A stretch of 64,000 nucleotides of DNA, taken from the NCBI RefSeq assembly GCF_900177615.1, contig NZ_FXAP01000001.1:502825-566824 (forward strand), read 5' to 3'. Numbering within the stretch: the first letter of the stretch is position 1; each line of letters begins with the position of its first letter. This stretch comes from Plantibacter flavus (lineage in GTDB: Bacteria > Actinomycetota > Actinomycetes > Actinomycetales > Microbacteriaceae). A program made the position numbers and the translations under genes. The notes under the pieces were generated by a model. It did no database searches, was not told the DNA's origin, and saw only the letters and a program-made list of their open reading frames with translations. This document shows positions 18,310-26,421 of the stretch, piece by piece.

Positions 18310-19479
18310 GTGACGATCGATCTGGCGAGCATGCTGGTGGTGGCGGTGATCGTGTGTGCCGCGTGCGGGATCTTCTACGGACTCGACAGCGCGCGAACCC
18401 TCGCCGGACGCCACCTGGCCGCCTGGATGTCCGGATTCGCCACCACCCTGCTCTCGGCGGTCAGCTACCTCGCCGCCACGCTCAACGGCGACTCGGTATG
18501 GATCGTCGCCGTCGCCAACGCCGCCATGGTCGCCTCGATCGCCGCCCTGTGGGTCGGGTCCCGGCTGTTCAACGGTCGACGCAGCCTCGTCCTGCTCGGC
18601 ACCCTCTTCGTCGGCGTGACGGCGATCTCCGCCGTCCTCGACCCCACCGACGACCCGGAGTGGGCCGGCACCATCGCCCGGCTCATCTCGCTCATCATGC
18701 TGTCGCTGCTGGTCGCGTACGAGGCGCGACGGGGGCGGATGCGAACGGCACCGGCGTCACTGGTGCTCGTCGTCGTCATGATCCTGCACGCGGTGTTCAC
18801 CGCCGTGCGCCTCGCGGTCTACCTCACGGCGGGTCCCCACTCGGAGATCTTCGAGCGGCTGTTCAGCACGCCCATCGTGACCTACATGAACCTCGTGTTC
18901 GTCGTCGCGGTCGCCGTCGGTCTCGTCCTCCTGCGCTCCTGGGAGCGCAAGCAGCGCCTCTCCTCGGAGCGGGTGGGCGTCCGCGCGGTGGGCCGCCGGG
19001 CGTTCATCGCCGAGGCGACCCGACTCCGCGACGGGCAGCAATCCGATCGTCGCCTCGCGATCCTCGCGGTGGCGATCGACGGCTACGGCGACCTCCGCCG
19101 CGCCTACGGGATGGCGACGGCGGGGGAGCTGGAGGCACTGCTCGCTGCCGCGGTCTTCCGTGAGTTGCCGGCCGGGTCCGTCTGTACCCGCGTGTGGAGC
19201 GGGACGATCCTCGTGGCCACGTCGGTCGAATCGGGGCCGACCGGCCTCTCGGGTCTCCACGACCTCGCGGCGCCGATCGCCGCCGGCTACCGGGAGGCCG
19301 TGACGCAGCAGCTCGACGGTTTCGCCGGTGCTGCGAACCTCGGCGTCGCGGTGGATTCGGCCGCGCCGACGCCCGTCGAGACCCTCGTGTCTGTCGCACG
19401 GACGGCCCGAGCCGACGCCGAGCGGCGAGGCGAATCGGTGCGGGTCGTCGAGTCCGCGTCGGAGACGCAGGACCGCTGA
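18310..19479 (+). CDS. Seven-helix membrane protein with degenerate GGDEF-like domain
   Basis: About 389 residues. Seven hydrophobic segments fill the first 220 residues, followed by a basic linker (LLRSWERKQRLSSERVG) and a soluble C-terminal domain. That domain has the order of a diguanylate cyclase: RRAFIAEATRL, then LAILAVAIDGYGDLRRAYG in place of the usual IDxFKxxNDxxG strand. Where the GG(D/E)EF signature should be it reads CTRVWSGTILVAT. The catalytic motif is therefore missing, so it is more likely a sensor or scaffold than a cyclase. GGGAGG six bases before the GTG at 18310 fixes the start; an upstream ATG at 18271 lacks such a site. Confidence 0.72.
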   Translation: MTIDLASMLVVAVIVCAACGIFYGLDSARTLAGRHLAAWMSGFATTLLSAVSYLAATLNGDSVWIVAVANAAMVASIAALWVGSRLFNGRRSLVLLGTLFVGVTAISAVLDPTDDPEWAGTIARLISLIMLSLLVAYEARRGRMRTAPASLVLVVVMILHAVFTAVRLAVYLTAGPHSEIFERLFSTPIVTYMNLVFVVAVAVGLVLLRSWERKQRLSSERVGVRAVGRRAFIAEATRLRDGQQSDRRLAILAVAIDGYGDLRRAYGMATAGELEALLAAAVFRELPAGSVCTRVWSGTILVATSVESGPTGLSGLHDLAAPIAAGYREAVTQQLDGFAGAANLGVAVDSAAPTPVETLVSVARTARADAERRGESVRVVESASETQDR

Positions 19480-19492
19480 CGGCGGGTGCTGC

Positions 19493-19840
19493 TCAGCGAC
19501 CCTGGCGCTTCTTGTACGGCAGCGGCTCGCCCTTGACCTTCGGCGCGCGACCCTTGCCCTTGTTCGCCTTGGCTTTGCCGCCCGGCGCGGGAGCCGACTT
19601 CGCTGCTGCAGCCGCAGAGGCGTCGAGCTGGCGGCGCGCCTCGATGAGGAACGCGTAGCCGGCGTCCGTCAGCTGCGTGGATTCCACGTCGCGGGCGAAC
19701 AGATCCGCTCCGACGCTCTCCTCGAGCTTCCGGACGTCGGCGACGACGGTGCTCCGCGGCACACCGAGCGCCTTGGCCGCCTTCGCGAAGTGGAGGGTCT
19801 CCGCGGAGGCGACGAAGGAGCGCAGCTGTTTGTGATCCAT
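19493..19840 (-). CDS. LysR-type DNA-binding domain protein with basic tail
   Basis: A 115-residue protein whose first ~65 residues are a LysR-type winged helix-turn-helix (MDHKQLRSFVASAETLHFAKAAKALGVPRSTV region, then VRKLEESVGADLFARD). The effector-binding domain of normal LysR regulators is absent. Instead there is an Ala/Lys/Gly-rich tail (residues 75-115, KAKANKGKGRAPKVKG) ending in KKRQGR, which resembles nucleoid-protein tails. It starts and stops cleanly, so it looks like a real short protein rather than a broken gene. Its targets are unknown. Confidence 0.75.
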   Translation of the reverse strand: MDHKQLRSFVASAETLHFAKAAKALGVPRSTVVADVRKLEESVGADLFARDVESTQLTDAGYAFLIEARRQLDASAAAAAKSAPAPGGKAKANKGKGRAPKVKGEPLPYKKRQGR

Positions 19841-19886
19841 GCCCTCAGCCTACGGTCACGGCGTCAGGCTGCCGACCAGTGTCGCG

Positions 19887-21104
19887 TCAGCCACCCAGCT
19901 GGTCGCGTCGGCGTCGTCGCACGATCACCGAGGCGATACCCGCGAGCAGGCCGAGGCCGAGCAGGGAGCCGGCTGCGATCGCCAACGTCGATCCCTGGAA
20001 CCCGGTGTCGGGGAGCCTCGTGATGTCTCCGGCCGGAACCGCCGGCTGACCGGGGACCTGCGGGGTGCCCGGCGGGACGATGACGATCGTCGATTCGATG
20101 GAGTCGTCGGGCGCGCTGCCGTTACTCGCGGTGATGGTGACCGTGTAGGTCCCGGGTGTTGTGGGCGTACCGGTCACCCCACCGGTCACGCTGTCGAGGA
20201 CGAGGCCCGGGGGCAGGGCACCCGAGGTGACCGTGTACGTCGCGTCGGGGCTGCCGGTCGAGGTGACCGTGCTGTCGTACGTCGTGCCGACGGTGCCGCC
20301 GGGGAGCGGAGCGGAGGTGATCTCCGGGCTCGTCGTGACCTCGGAGCCGCTGCCGTCGTCGCAGCCGGCCGGCCGGTTGATGACGGTGTTGATGAGCGTC
20401 ACGGCACCGGTGGACGCGAGGAGACGTCCTTCGACGACCGTACCCGCTCCCGTGGAGATGGACGTGTCGGCGAGGATCGTGCCGACGAAGGGCGCGCCTC
20501 CGTTGAGCGTGGCTTCGCTGCCGACACGCCAGAAGACGTTGCAGGCGCTCGCGCCGCCGACGAGGGTGACCGAGGAACCGGTGCCGGTCTTCAGCGTGCT
20601 CGCCGCCTGGAAGACCCAGACCGACTCCGCGGTACCGGTGAGCGTCACGTTTCCGGTGAGGGAGATCTCTCCGCCGGCGTACACGCCGGGAGTGAGAATG
20701 AGGTCGGTGAGGTCGCCGACCTGCTGCGGGGCCGGCGTGAGGCTGGAGGCGACGCCCATCGCCTTGAGGAGGTCGTTCTTGGCCAGGGCGGCGGGCTCGT
20801 TGGTCACGTTCTGGGTGCCGTTGACGAGGCCCGGCGGGAAGCCGGTCACGGAGCTCCCCGGGCTCAGCCCGAGGTCGCCGTTGATCGTGGTCGCGCCGGT
20901 GTTCGTGACGGCCGATGCGGCGAGGACGCCGTAGTCGGCTGCCGTCCCGAGGAAGATCGGGCCGTCGATCGAGGTCGCGGCGTTCGCCGGTCCGGCACCG
21001 ATGGCCAGGAGTCCGACGGTCACGACTGCCGCTGCGGCGAAGAGCCGTGGGCGAGTGCGACCGGGTCTTGCGCTGTGGTCAGGTGGGGAGAGTTCGAGGC
21101 GCAT
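19887..21104 (-). CDS. DUF3494 (ice-binding-like) surface protein with Ig-like domain and LPDTG anchor
   Basis: A 405-residue secreted protein. Order: Sec signal peptide ending near AGPANA; a DUF3494 beta-solenoid domain of the ice-binding type (LGTAADYGVLAASAVTNTG, TTINGDLGLSPGSSVTGFPPG, down to INTVINRPAGC); one putative Ig-like repeat (SPEITSAPLPGGTVGTTY to GTYTVTITASNG); a Pro-rich linker; and LPDTG, a hydrophobic helix and RRRRRD, a sortase wall-sorting signal. DUF3494 proteins bind ice or act as adhesins. The ATG at 21104 follows GGAAGGGG; the longer reading to 21182 would bury that site. The ribosome site lies in a hairpin. Confidence 0.88.
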   Translation of the reverse strand: MRLELSPPDHSARPGRTRPRLFAAAAVVTVGLLAIGAGPANAATSIDGPIFLGTAADYGVLAASAVTNTGATTINGDLGLSPGSSVTGFPPGLVNGTQNVTNEPAALAKNDLLKAMGVASSLTPAPQQVGDLTDLILTPGVYAGGEISLTGNVTLTGTAESVWVFQAASTLKTGTGSSVTLVGGASACNVFWRVGSEATLNGGAPFVGTILADTSISTGAGTVVEGRLLASTGAVTLINTVINRPAGCDDGSGSEVTTSPEITSAPLPGGTVGTTYDSTVTSTGSPDATYTVTSGALPPGLVLDSVTGGVTGTPTTPGTYTVTITASNGSAPDDSIESTIVIVPPGTPQVPGQPAVPAGDITRLPDTGFQGSTLAIAAGSLLGLGLLAGIASVIVRRRRRDQLGG

Positions 21105-21131
21105 GAAGGCCCCTTCCGTGTGGGAGGGGCG
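21105..21131 (-). promoter_or_regulatory. Hairpin covering the ribosome binding site of the DUF3494 gene
   Basis: In the minus-strand transcript the arms GCCCCUCCC and GGAAGGGGC pair at eight of nine positions around an ACAC loop, ending six bases before the AUG. The second arm contains the whole Shine-Dalgarno sequence GGAAGGGG, so folding would block translation. Control by temperature, a ligand or an RNA-binding protein is possible but not shown. Confidence 0.55.
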
Positions 21132-21314
21132 CGAAGCCAAAGAGGATGGCGACATCAACCGCAACTGTTCCCTGTGTACCACCTTCGGGGGTCGCTCGAT
21201 CAGCTAGCGCTCCTGATGTAGCCAATCGTTATCGTGATGCGATACGCTACTCCGCCGACTCGTGGCGCGGAATGAACGTTCGGCGAAGCCTGATCGGAAT
21301 GAGACGATTGCAGC

Positions 21315-22970
21315 ATGACTGCAACGCTCGTGACCCAAGGCCTGGCCGGAGGACACGGCCACCGCACCCTGTTCGACGGCCTCGATCTGACGGTGGCGCC
21401 GGGCGACGTCATCGGCGTCGTCGGGATGAACGGCGCGGGGAAGTCGACGCTGCTCCAGCTCCTCGGCGGCTCGCTCGAACCGCAGGCCGGCACGATCACG
21501 CTGACGCCGTCCGACGCCTTCGTGGGCGCGCTCCCGCAGGAACACGAGCGCGTCGTCGGTGAGAGCGTCGCCGCGTACATCGCCCGGCGCACCGGCTGTG
21601 CTGCGGCGACCGAGGCGATGGACGCGGCCGCCGCGGCGCTCGCCGAACCCCCGCAGGCAGGCACGGACCCCGCGGACGTCTACTCCGCCGCCCTCGACCG
21701 CTGGTTGGCGAGCGGTGCGGCCGATCTCGAGGAGCGGATCCCCGCGGTCCTCGCCGACCTCGGACTGGACCTCGACGCGGATGTCACGACCACGATGATG
21801 ACGTCACTCTCGGGTGGGCAGGCCGCTCGCGTCGGACTGGCGGCGCTGCTGCTGTCCCGATTCGACATCGTCCTCCTCGACGAACCGACCAACGACCTCG
21901 ACCTGGACGGCTTGGAGCGGCTCGAACGCTTCGTGCAGGGATTGCGCGGGGGTGTGGTGCTCGTCAGCCACGACCGCGAGTTCCTCGCCCGCTGCGTCAC
22001 GCGCATCCTCGAACTCGACCTCGCGCAGCAGAGCAACCGCGTCTTCGGGGGCGGATACGAGGCCTACCTCGAGGAGCGCGAGGTCGCCAGGCGGCACGCC
22101 CGCGACGCCTACGACGAGTTCGCCGACAAGAAGGCCGATCTCATCGGTCGCGCCCGGGTGCAGCGGGAGTGGTCCAGCCAGGGCGTGCGGAACGCGATGA
22201 AGAAGGCGCCCGACAACGACAAGATCCGGCGGAAGGCCTCGGCGGAGTCCTCGGAGAAGCAGGCCCAGAAGGTCCGGCAGATGGAGAGCCGCATCGCCCG
22301 GCTGGACGAGGTCGAGGAACCACGCAAGGAGTGGCAGCTGCAGTTCACGATCGGCAGCGCTCCGCGCTCGAGCACGGTCGTCGCGACGCTCTCCGAGGCC
22401 GTCGTCCGGCAGGGCGACTTCCAGCTCGGCCCACTGTCGCTCCAGGTGAACGTGGGCGATCGCATCGGCATCACCGGGCCCAACGGCGCCGGCAAGTCCA
22501 CCCTGCTCGCGACGCTGCTCGGTCGTCGCGAACCCGACGCGGGCAGCGCGAGCCTCGGCTCCAGTGTACGGATCGGCGAGATCGACCAGGCCCGCTCACT
22601 GCTCGTCGGCTCGGAGCCGCTCGCCGACCGCTTCGAGGCGATCGTGCCCGACCTCAGCCCGGGAGAGGTCAGGACGCTGCTGGCGAAGTTCGGGCTGAAG
22701 GCCGACCACGTGAACCGGCCCGTCGACGAGTTGTCGCCGGGGGAGCGCACCCGCGCCGGGCTCGCCGTGCTCCAGGCGACGGGGATCAACCTGCTGGTCC
22801 TGGACGAGCCGACGAACCACCTCGACCTCGCTGCCATCGAACAGCTCGAGGAGGCACTCGAGAGCTACGACGGAACACTCCTCCTCGTCACTCACGACCG
22901 CCGCATGCTCGACACCGTCCGGATCGAACGGCGGTGGGTCGTCGAGGCCGGCCAGGTCACGGAGCGTTAG
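21315..22970 (+). CDS. ABC-F family ATP-binding protein
   Basis: A 551-residue protein with two ABC ATPase domains and no membrane segment. Walker A motifs are GMNGAGKST (about residues 38-46) and GPNGAGKST. The signatures are LSGGQAARVGL and LSPGERTRAGL, and the Walker B/D-loop sequences are LLDEPTNDLDL and LDEPTNHLDL. The charged linker between the domains (residues about 240-330) is the arm that reaches into the ribosome E site in this family. ABC-F proteins act as translation factors or protect ribosomes from antibiotics; which applies cannot be told by eye. It is divergent from the DUF3494 surface-protein gene. Confidence 0.92.
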   Translation: MTATLVTQGLAGGHGHRTLFDGLDLTVAPGDVIGVVGMNGAGKSTLLQLLGGSLEPQAGTITLTPSDAFVGALPQEHERVVGESVAAYIARRTGCAAATEAMDAAAAALAEPPQAGTDPADVYSAALDRWLASGAADLEERIPAVLADLGLDLDADVTTTMMTSLSGGQAARVGLAALLLSRFDIVLLDEPTNDLDLDGLERLERFVQGLRGGVVLVSHDREFLARCVTRILELDLAQQSNRVFGGGYEAYLEEREVARRHARDAYDEFADKKADLIGRARVQREWSSQGVRNAMKKAPDNDKIRRKASAESSEKQAQKVRQMESRIARLDEVEEPRKEWQLQFTIGSAPRSSTVVATLSEAVVRQGDFQLGPLSLQVNVGDRIGITGPNGAGKSTLLATLLGRREPDAGSASLGSSVRIGEIDQARSLLVGSEPLADRFEAIVPDLSPGEVRTLLAKFGLKADHVNRPVDELSPGERTRAGLAVLQATGINLLVLDEPTNHLDLAAIEQLEEALESYDGTLLLVTHDRRMLDTVRIERRWVVEAGQVTER

Positions 22971-22986
22971 CCCGCGGCGTCGCGGC

Positions 22987-23556
22987 TCACAGGCCCCGGA
23001 GGAGCGCGTCACGGAGTTCAGGTCCGATGTCCTCGGGAACGTCGACGTCGACCGCGAGCGCCTGGATCGCCCGGCTGTAGTAGTTGCGGGCGGCCGCAGC
23101 GAGCGTGATGTCGAGGATCTCCCGGTCGGAGAAGCCGTGCTGGCGCAGAGTCAGGCTGTCGGCGTCGGTCATCCGGTCCGAGTCGCGACCCACCCGTTCC
23201 GCGTAGGCCATCATCGCGACCTCCGCGGGGCTCAGGTCGGCGTCGCGATAATCCGCCGCGATGCGCACGAGTTGGTCCCCCTCGAACAGCGCAAGCGATC
23301 TCCGGCCGTGAGCGAGACGGCAATGCCGTGACCGCGTCCCTCGCGCCGCGGCGAGCGTCACGAGCTCGTAGCGTCGCAGGCCGAGCGGTCGGGCGATCTC
23401 ACCGATCAGCGCCTCCCACGCGGCGTAGGCACCGGGGTTCAAGGCCATCACCTTCGTGTGCGCAGCGACGAAACCCTGGTCGGCGATGTCGTCGTCGTAC
23501 ATCGCGGCCGTCGTCGCATCGGCATCGGCTTCGGGGATGGTGTGGAGGATCGACAT
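22987..23556 (-). CDS. AhpD-like / carboxymuconolactone decarboxylase family protein
   Basis: A 189-residue helical protein of the AhpD-like superfamily, related to alkylhydroperoxidase-type proteins. The core is LRRYELVTLAAARGTRSRHCRLAHG, followed by AVAMMAYAERV-like and FSDREILDITLAAAARNYYSR helices. The family's usual Cys-x-x-Cys is reduced to one Cys (RSRHCRLAHG), so a disulfide-based peroxidase cycle is doubtful. I chose the ATG at 23556, nine bases after GAGG; a GTG nine bases earlier is too close to that site. It converges on the ABC-F gene. Confidence 0.82.
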   Translation of the reverse strand: MSILHTIPEADADATTAAMYDDDIADQGFVAAHTKVMALNPGAYAAWEALIGEIARPLGLRRYELVTLAAARGTRSRHCRLAHGRRSLALFEGDQLVRIAADYRDADLSPAEVAMMAYAERVGRDSDRMTDADSLTLRQHGFSDREILDITLAAAARNYYSRAIQALAVDVDVPEDIGPELRDALLRGL

Positions 23557-23714
23557 GTCGGCCACCTCGTCGGAACGGGTCGCGGGCCGGGCGTCCGCGG
23601 CTACCGTTCATGATGGCACTCGAGATCGGCGCTGTCAGAACACCTTTTGGCGATCGTATCCGCATCACCGGGTCCGGGCGTCGCCGGGAGCATCACGCAT
23701 GCCCCGACAATGAG

Positions 23715-23755
23715 CGAGGACCCCGCGGCGTTCGCCAGGCGGGGTCCTCGTCGTT
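23715..23755 (-). terminator. Intrinsic terminator of the 71-residue protein gene
   Basis: A perfect 12-bp inverted repeat (cgaggaccccgc / gcggggtcctcg) with a 12-base loop lies just after the stop of the small gene at 23767-23982. Confidence 0.75.
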
Positions 23756-23766
23756 CAGAGGGCGCG

Positions 23767-23982
23767 TCAGTCGCGCAGCTGCTCCTTGTAGTCGTTCTTC
23801 GCCTCGGTGGTGTCGCGCTCGGCCTCGGCCTTCTTCACGTCGGCCTCCGCCTGCTTCACCTTCGCGTCGGCCTTGGCCTCGTCGACCTTGTCGCCGATCC
23901 GGTCCTTGGCGTCTTCGACGGTCTCGCCGATCTTCCGGCCGGTCGCCTCAGCAGCGTCCTTGGCGTTGTCCAGGAATCCCAT
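23767..23982 (-). CDS. Small Lys/Glu/Ala-rich helical protein (CsbD/LEA-like)
   Basis: A 71-residue, highly charged protein with almost no aromatic residues and repeating 7-residue-like patterns (KVKQAEADVKKAEAERD), predicted to be one long amphipathic helix. The start MGFLDNAKDAAEATGRKIGE resembles the small stress-induced CsbD/YtxH-like and LEA-like proteins of actinobacteria. Such proteins are usually linked to desiccation, osmotic or general stress. The family is not certain because low-complexity sequence misleads. It is a single-gene unit with its own terminator. Confidence 0.65.
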   Translation of the reverse strand: MGFLDNAKDAAEATGRKIGETVEDAKDRIGDKVDEAKADAKVKQAEADVKKAEAERDTTEAKNDYKEQLRD

Positions 23983-24117
23983 GTCAGCTCCGTCTCTGAT
24001 CCCGACTGTCGGTCACGACCCCAGCCTCGCGGACCGATGCCTGCGCGGCAACCACTTGTGTTCCAAGGCGTCGACGGCTAGATCATGAGACGACCCGGCG
24101 CGGGTGGGCGTCGTCGC

Positions 24118-24318
24118 TCAGGGCGCGGGAGCGCCCCCGTCGGTCGGGGTCGCGTGCGGCAGCCAGTCCTTGAGGATGACCTCCTCCGGGTCGACCAGAC
24201 GCTCCGTGTGGAGGTCGTACTCCGGGTCACGCTCGGCGAGGAACCGGGTGACGGCGTCAGCGTCCTCGTTGTCGTGTCGACGTCGTGCGCGGTCTGCCGC
24301 GTCCTGCTCGGTGCTCAT
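24118..24318 (-). CDS. Small hypothetical protein
   Basis: A 66-residue, acidic and hydrophilic protein (MSTEQDAADRARRRHDNEDAD start, then DPEYDLHTERLVDPEEVILKDWLPHA). No transmembrane segment, cysteine or known motif is visible. A longer reading upstream to 24513 runs over the cysteine desulfurase gene and is not credible. The function is unknown. Confidence 0.55.
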   Translation of the reverse strand: MSTEQDAADRARRRHDNEDADAVTRFLAERDPEYDLHTERLVDPEEVILKDWLPHATPTDGGAPAP

Positions 24319-24425
24319 GGATCCCACCGTAGCCCAGCGTCCGGCGATGGGTGCCGCCAGACACCCGGCATCGCACACCCGCACCGAGCGCGCGGCCGGA
24401 TCCGTCCGGTCGGTCGTCGTGAGGG

Positions 24426-25568
24426 TCAGCGGAGGCGCGCGACGGCCCCCGCCGAGGCGACGACGGCGCTCGCCGTCCGGTCCAGCTCGGCTGCGGTGAC
24501 GGCGGCGGTCCAACTGAAGCGCACGGCGGTCTGCGCGACCTCCGGAGCGATGCCGATAGCGAGGAGGACCGGCGACGGCTCGTCACTGCCGGCGGCGCAC
24601 GCGGAGCCGCTCGAGGAGATGACGCCGCGGCGTTCGAGTTCGAGGAGGACCGCCTCACCGGAGGTGCCGGGGAACACGAACGACGCGATACCCGGCAGGC
24701 GTCGTCCGGGGTGGCCCGTCAACCGAGCACGCGGGACCTCTGTCAGGACCCTCGCGATGAACGCGTCACGCAACCCACTGACGCGGTCGACCGCTTCCAC
24801 TCGATCACGCTCGGCGAGCTCCAGCGCCGTCGCGAGCCCGACCGCGGCGGCCACCTGTTCGGTCCCGCTCCGGCGCCCGCGTTCCTGCCCGCCGCCGTGG
24901 AGGAGCGGTTCCAGCGGCAGGGAGCCGCGCACGGCGAGCAGTCCGACGCCCTTCGGAGCACCGAGCTTGTGGCCGGCGAGGCTCAGCGCGTCCACGCCGA
25001 GGCGATCCAGTCCGAGCGGCAGCCATCCCGCGGCCTGCACGGCGTCGGTGTGGAACGGGACACCTGCGGCCCGGGTGACGGCTCCGAGCGCCGACAGATC
25101 CTGGACCGTGCCGATCTCGTTGTTGGCCGCCATCACCGAGACGAGCACCGTGTCCGGCCGGAGTGCAGCGGCGAGTTCGGCCGGGTCGACCAGGCCGGTC
25201 CCGTCCACCGGGAGCACGGTGGCCTCGACCCCGTGGAACCGCGTGAGGTACGCGACCGATTCCGCGACCGCCTCGTGCTCGATCGGCGAGGTGACGACGT
25301 GGCGTCCGCGATCGAGCGCCGCCAGGGTGATGCCCTTGACCGCGAGGTTGTCCGCTTCGGTGCCGCCCGAGGTGAACACCAGGTCGCCAGGTCGGACGCC
25401 CAGCACGGTCGCGACGCGTCGCCGGGCGTCCCGCAATGCCCCGGCCGCCGTCTCGCCGACGGTGTGATGGCTCGACGGGTTGCCGAAGGTGCTCGTCAGG
25501 TACGGCCACATCGCCTCGAGCACCTCGGGGCGTACCGGCGTCGTCGCCGCGTTGTCGAGGTAGAGCAT
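24426..25568 (-). CDS. Cysteine desulfurase (NadS-like)
   Basis: A 380-residue class V PLP enzyme of the NifS/IscS type that takes sulfur from cysteine. The N-terminus MLYLDNAATTPVRPE, the Schiff-base lysine in SLAGHKLGAPKG and the catalytic cysteine loop SSGSACAAGS are all present. It begins one base after the nadC stop and is the last gene of the nadA-nadB-nadC run. In other bacteria a dedicated desulfurase (NadS/NifS) loads the iron-sulfur cluster of NadA, and this position fits that role. A longer N-terminus would overlap nadC. Confidence 0.92.
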   Translation of the reverse strand: MLYLDNAATTPVRPEVLEAMWPYLTSTFGNPSSHHTVGETAAGALRDARRRVATVLGVRPGDLVFTSGGTEADNLAVKGITLAALDRGRHVVTSPIEHEAVAESVAYLTRFHGVEATVLPVDGTGLVDPAELAAALRPDTVLVSVMAANNEIGTVQDLSALGAVTRAAGVPFHTDAVQAAGWLPLGLDRLGVDALSLAGHKLGAPKGVGLLAVRGSLPLEPLLHGGGQERGRRSGTEQVAAAVGLATALELAERDRVEAVDRVSGLRDAFIARVLTEVPRARLTGHPGRRLPGIASFVFPGTSGEAVLLELERRGVISSSGSACAAGSDEPSPVLLAIGIAPEVAQTAVRFSWTAAVTAAELDRTASAVVASAGAVARLR

Positions 25569-25569
25569 C

Positions 25570-26421
25570 TCAGTCGACCGAGACGTCGAGTCCGAGGTCG
25601 AGGGAACGGACACTGTGGGTGAGGGCACCGGAGGAGATGACGTCCACGCCGGTCTCCGCGATGGCCCGCACCGTCGACAGCGCCACGTTCCCGCTCGCCT
25701 CCACGATGGCGCGGCCGGCGATGAGTGCGACGCCCTCGCGGAGCTGGTCGACGCTGAAGTTGTCGAGCATGATCGTGTCGACGCCCGCCGCGAGCACCGC
25801 CTCGATCTGGTCCAGGCGGTCGACCTCGACCTCGATCGTCGTCGTGTGCGGGAGCTCCTCGCGAGCCCGCAGTAGCGCCTCGGTGACCGTCAGGCCGCGC
25901 TCGAGGAGGACCGCCAGGTGGTTGTCCTTGACCATGACGGCGTCGGAGAGCGAATGGCGGTGGTTGTGGCCGCCGCCCGATCGCACCGCGTGGCGCTCGA
26001 AGACGCGCAGGCCCGGGGTCGTCTTCCGGGTGTCGACGATGCGGGCACGGGTGTCCGACACGGCTTCGACGTACGCCGCGGTGATGGTCGCGATGCCGCT
26101 CATCCGCTGCACGAAGTTGAGGGCGACGCGCTCAGCGGTCAGGACGGCACGCGCAGGACCCGACACCATGGCGATCGTGTCGCCCGCGGCGAACCGTTCG
26201 CCGTCGGCGACGAGGAACGCGACCGTGATGCGTGGGTCGGTCAGCCGGAACGCCGCCTCGAACACGGCCGACCCGCTGAAGACGCCCGCCTCGCGCGCGG
26301 CCAGGGAGGCCGAGGCCGTGGCGTCCTCCGGGATGAGGGTCGCCGCCGTCAGGTCGCCCCACGGGGCGTCCTCGACGAGGGCCGCGGTGACGGTGGTGTC
26401 GATGAGGTGTGGGGTCAGCAT
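25570..26421 (-). CDS. nadC: Nicotinate-nucleotide diphosphorylase (carboxylating)
   Basis: Quinolinate phosphoribosyltransferase, converting quinolinate and PRPP to nicotinate mononucleotide, the third step of de novo NAD synthesis. The 283-residue protein shows RKTTPGLRVFERHAV and GGGHNHRHSLSDAVMVKDNH, which bind quinolinate and PRPP, and the barrel strands EVEVDRLDQ and TIMLDNFS. Its start overlaps the nadB stop by seven bases and its stop is one base before the desulfurase gene, so translation of the operon is tightly linked. Confidence 0.97.
   Translation of the reverse strand: MLTPHLIDTTVTAALVEDAPWGDLTAATLIPEDATASASLAAREAGVFSGSAVFEAAFRLTDPRITVAFLVADGERFAAGDTIAMVSGPARAVLTAERVALNFVQRMSGIATITAAYVEAVSDTRARIVDTRKTTPGLRVFERHAVRSGGGHNHRHSLSDAVMVKDNHLAVLLERGLTVTEALLRAREELPHTTTIEVEVDRLDQIEAVLAAGVDTIMLDNFSVDQLREGVALIAGRAIVEASGNVALSTVRAIAETGVDVISSGALTHSVRSLDLGLDVSVD

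Noticed and set aside
19493-19840. Truncated LysR pseudogene
   Set aside because: The frame is clean, has its own start and a specific basic tail, and no remnant of the effector domain follows.
21105-21200. c-di-GMP riboswitch before the DUF3494 gene
   Set aside because: A few words resemble the GEMM motif, but the conserved core and the second stem are absent; only the simple hairpin is supported.
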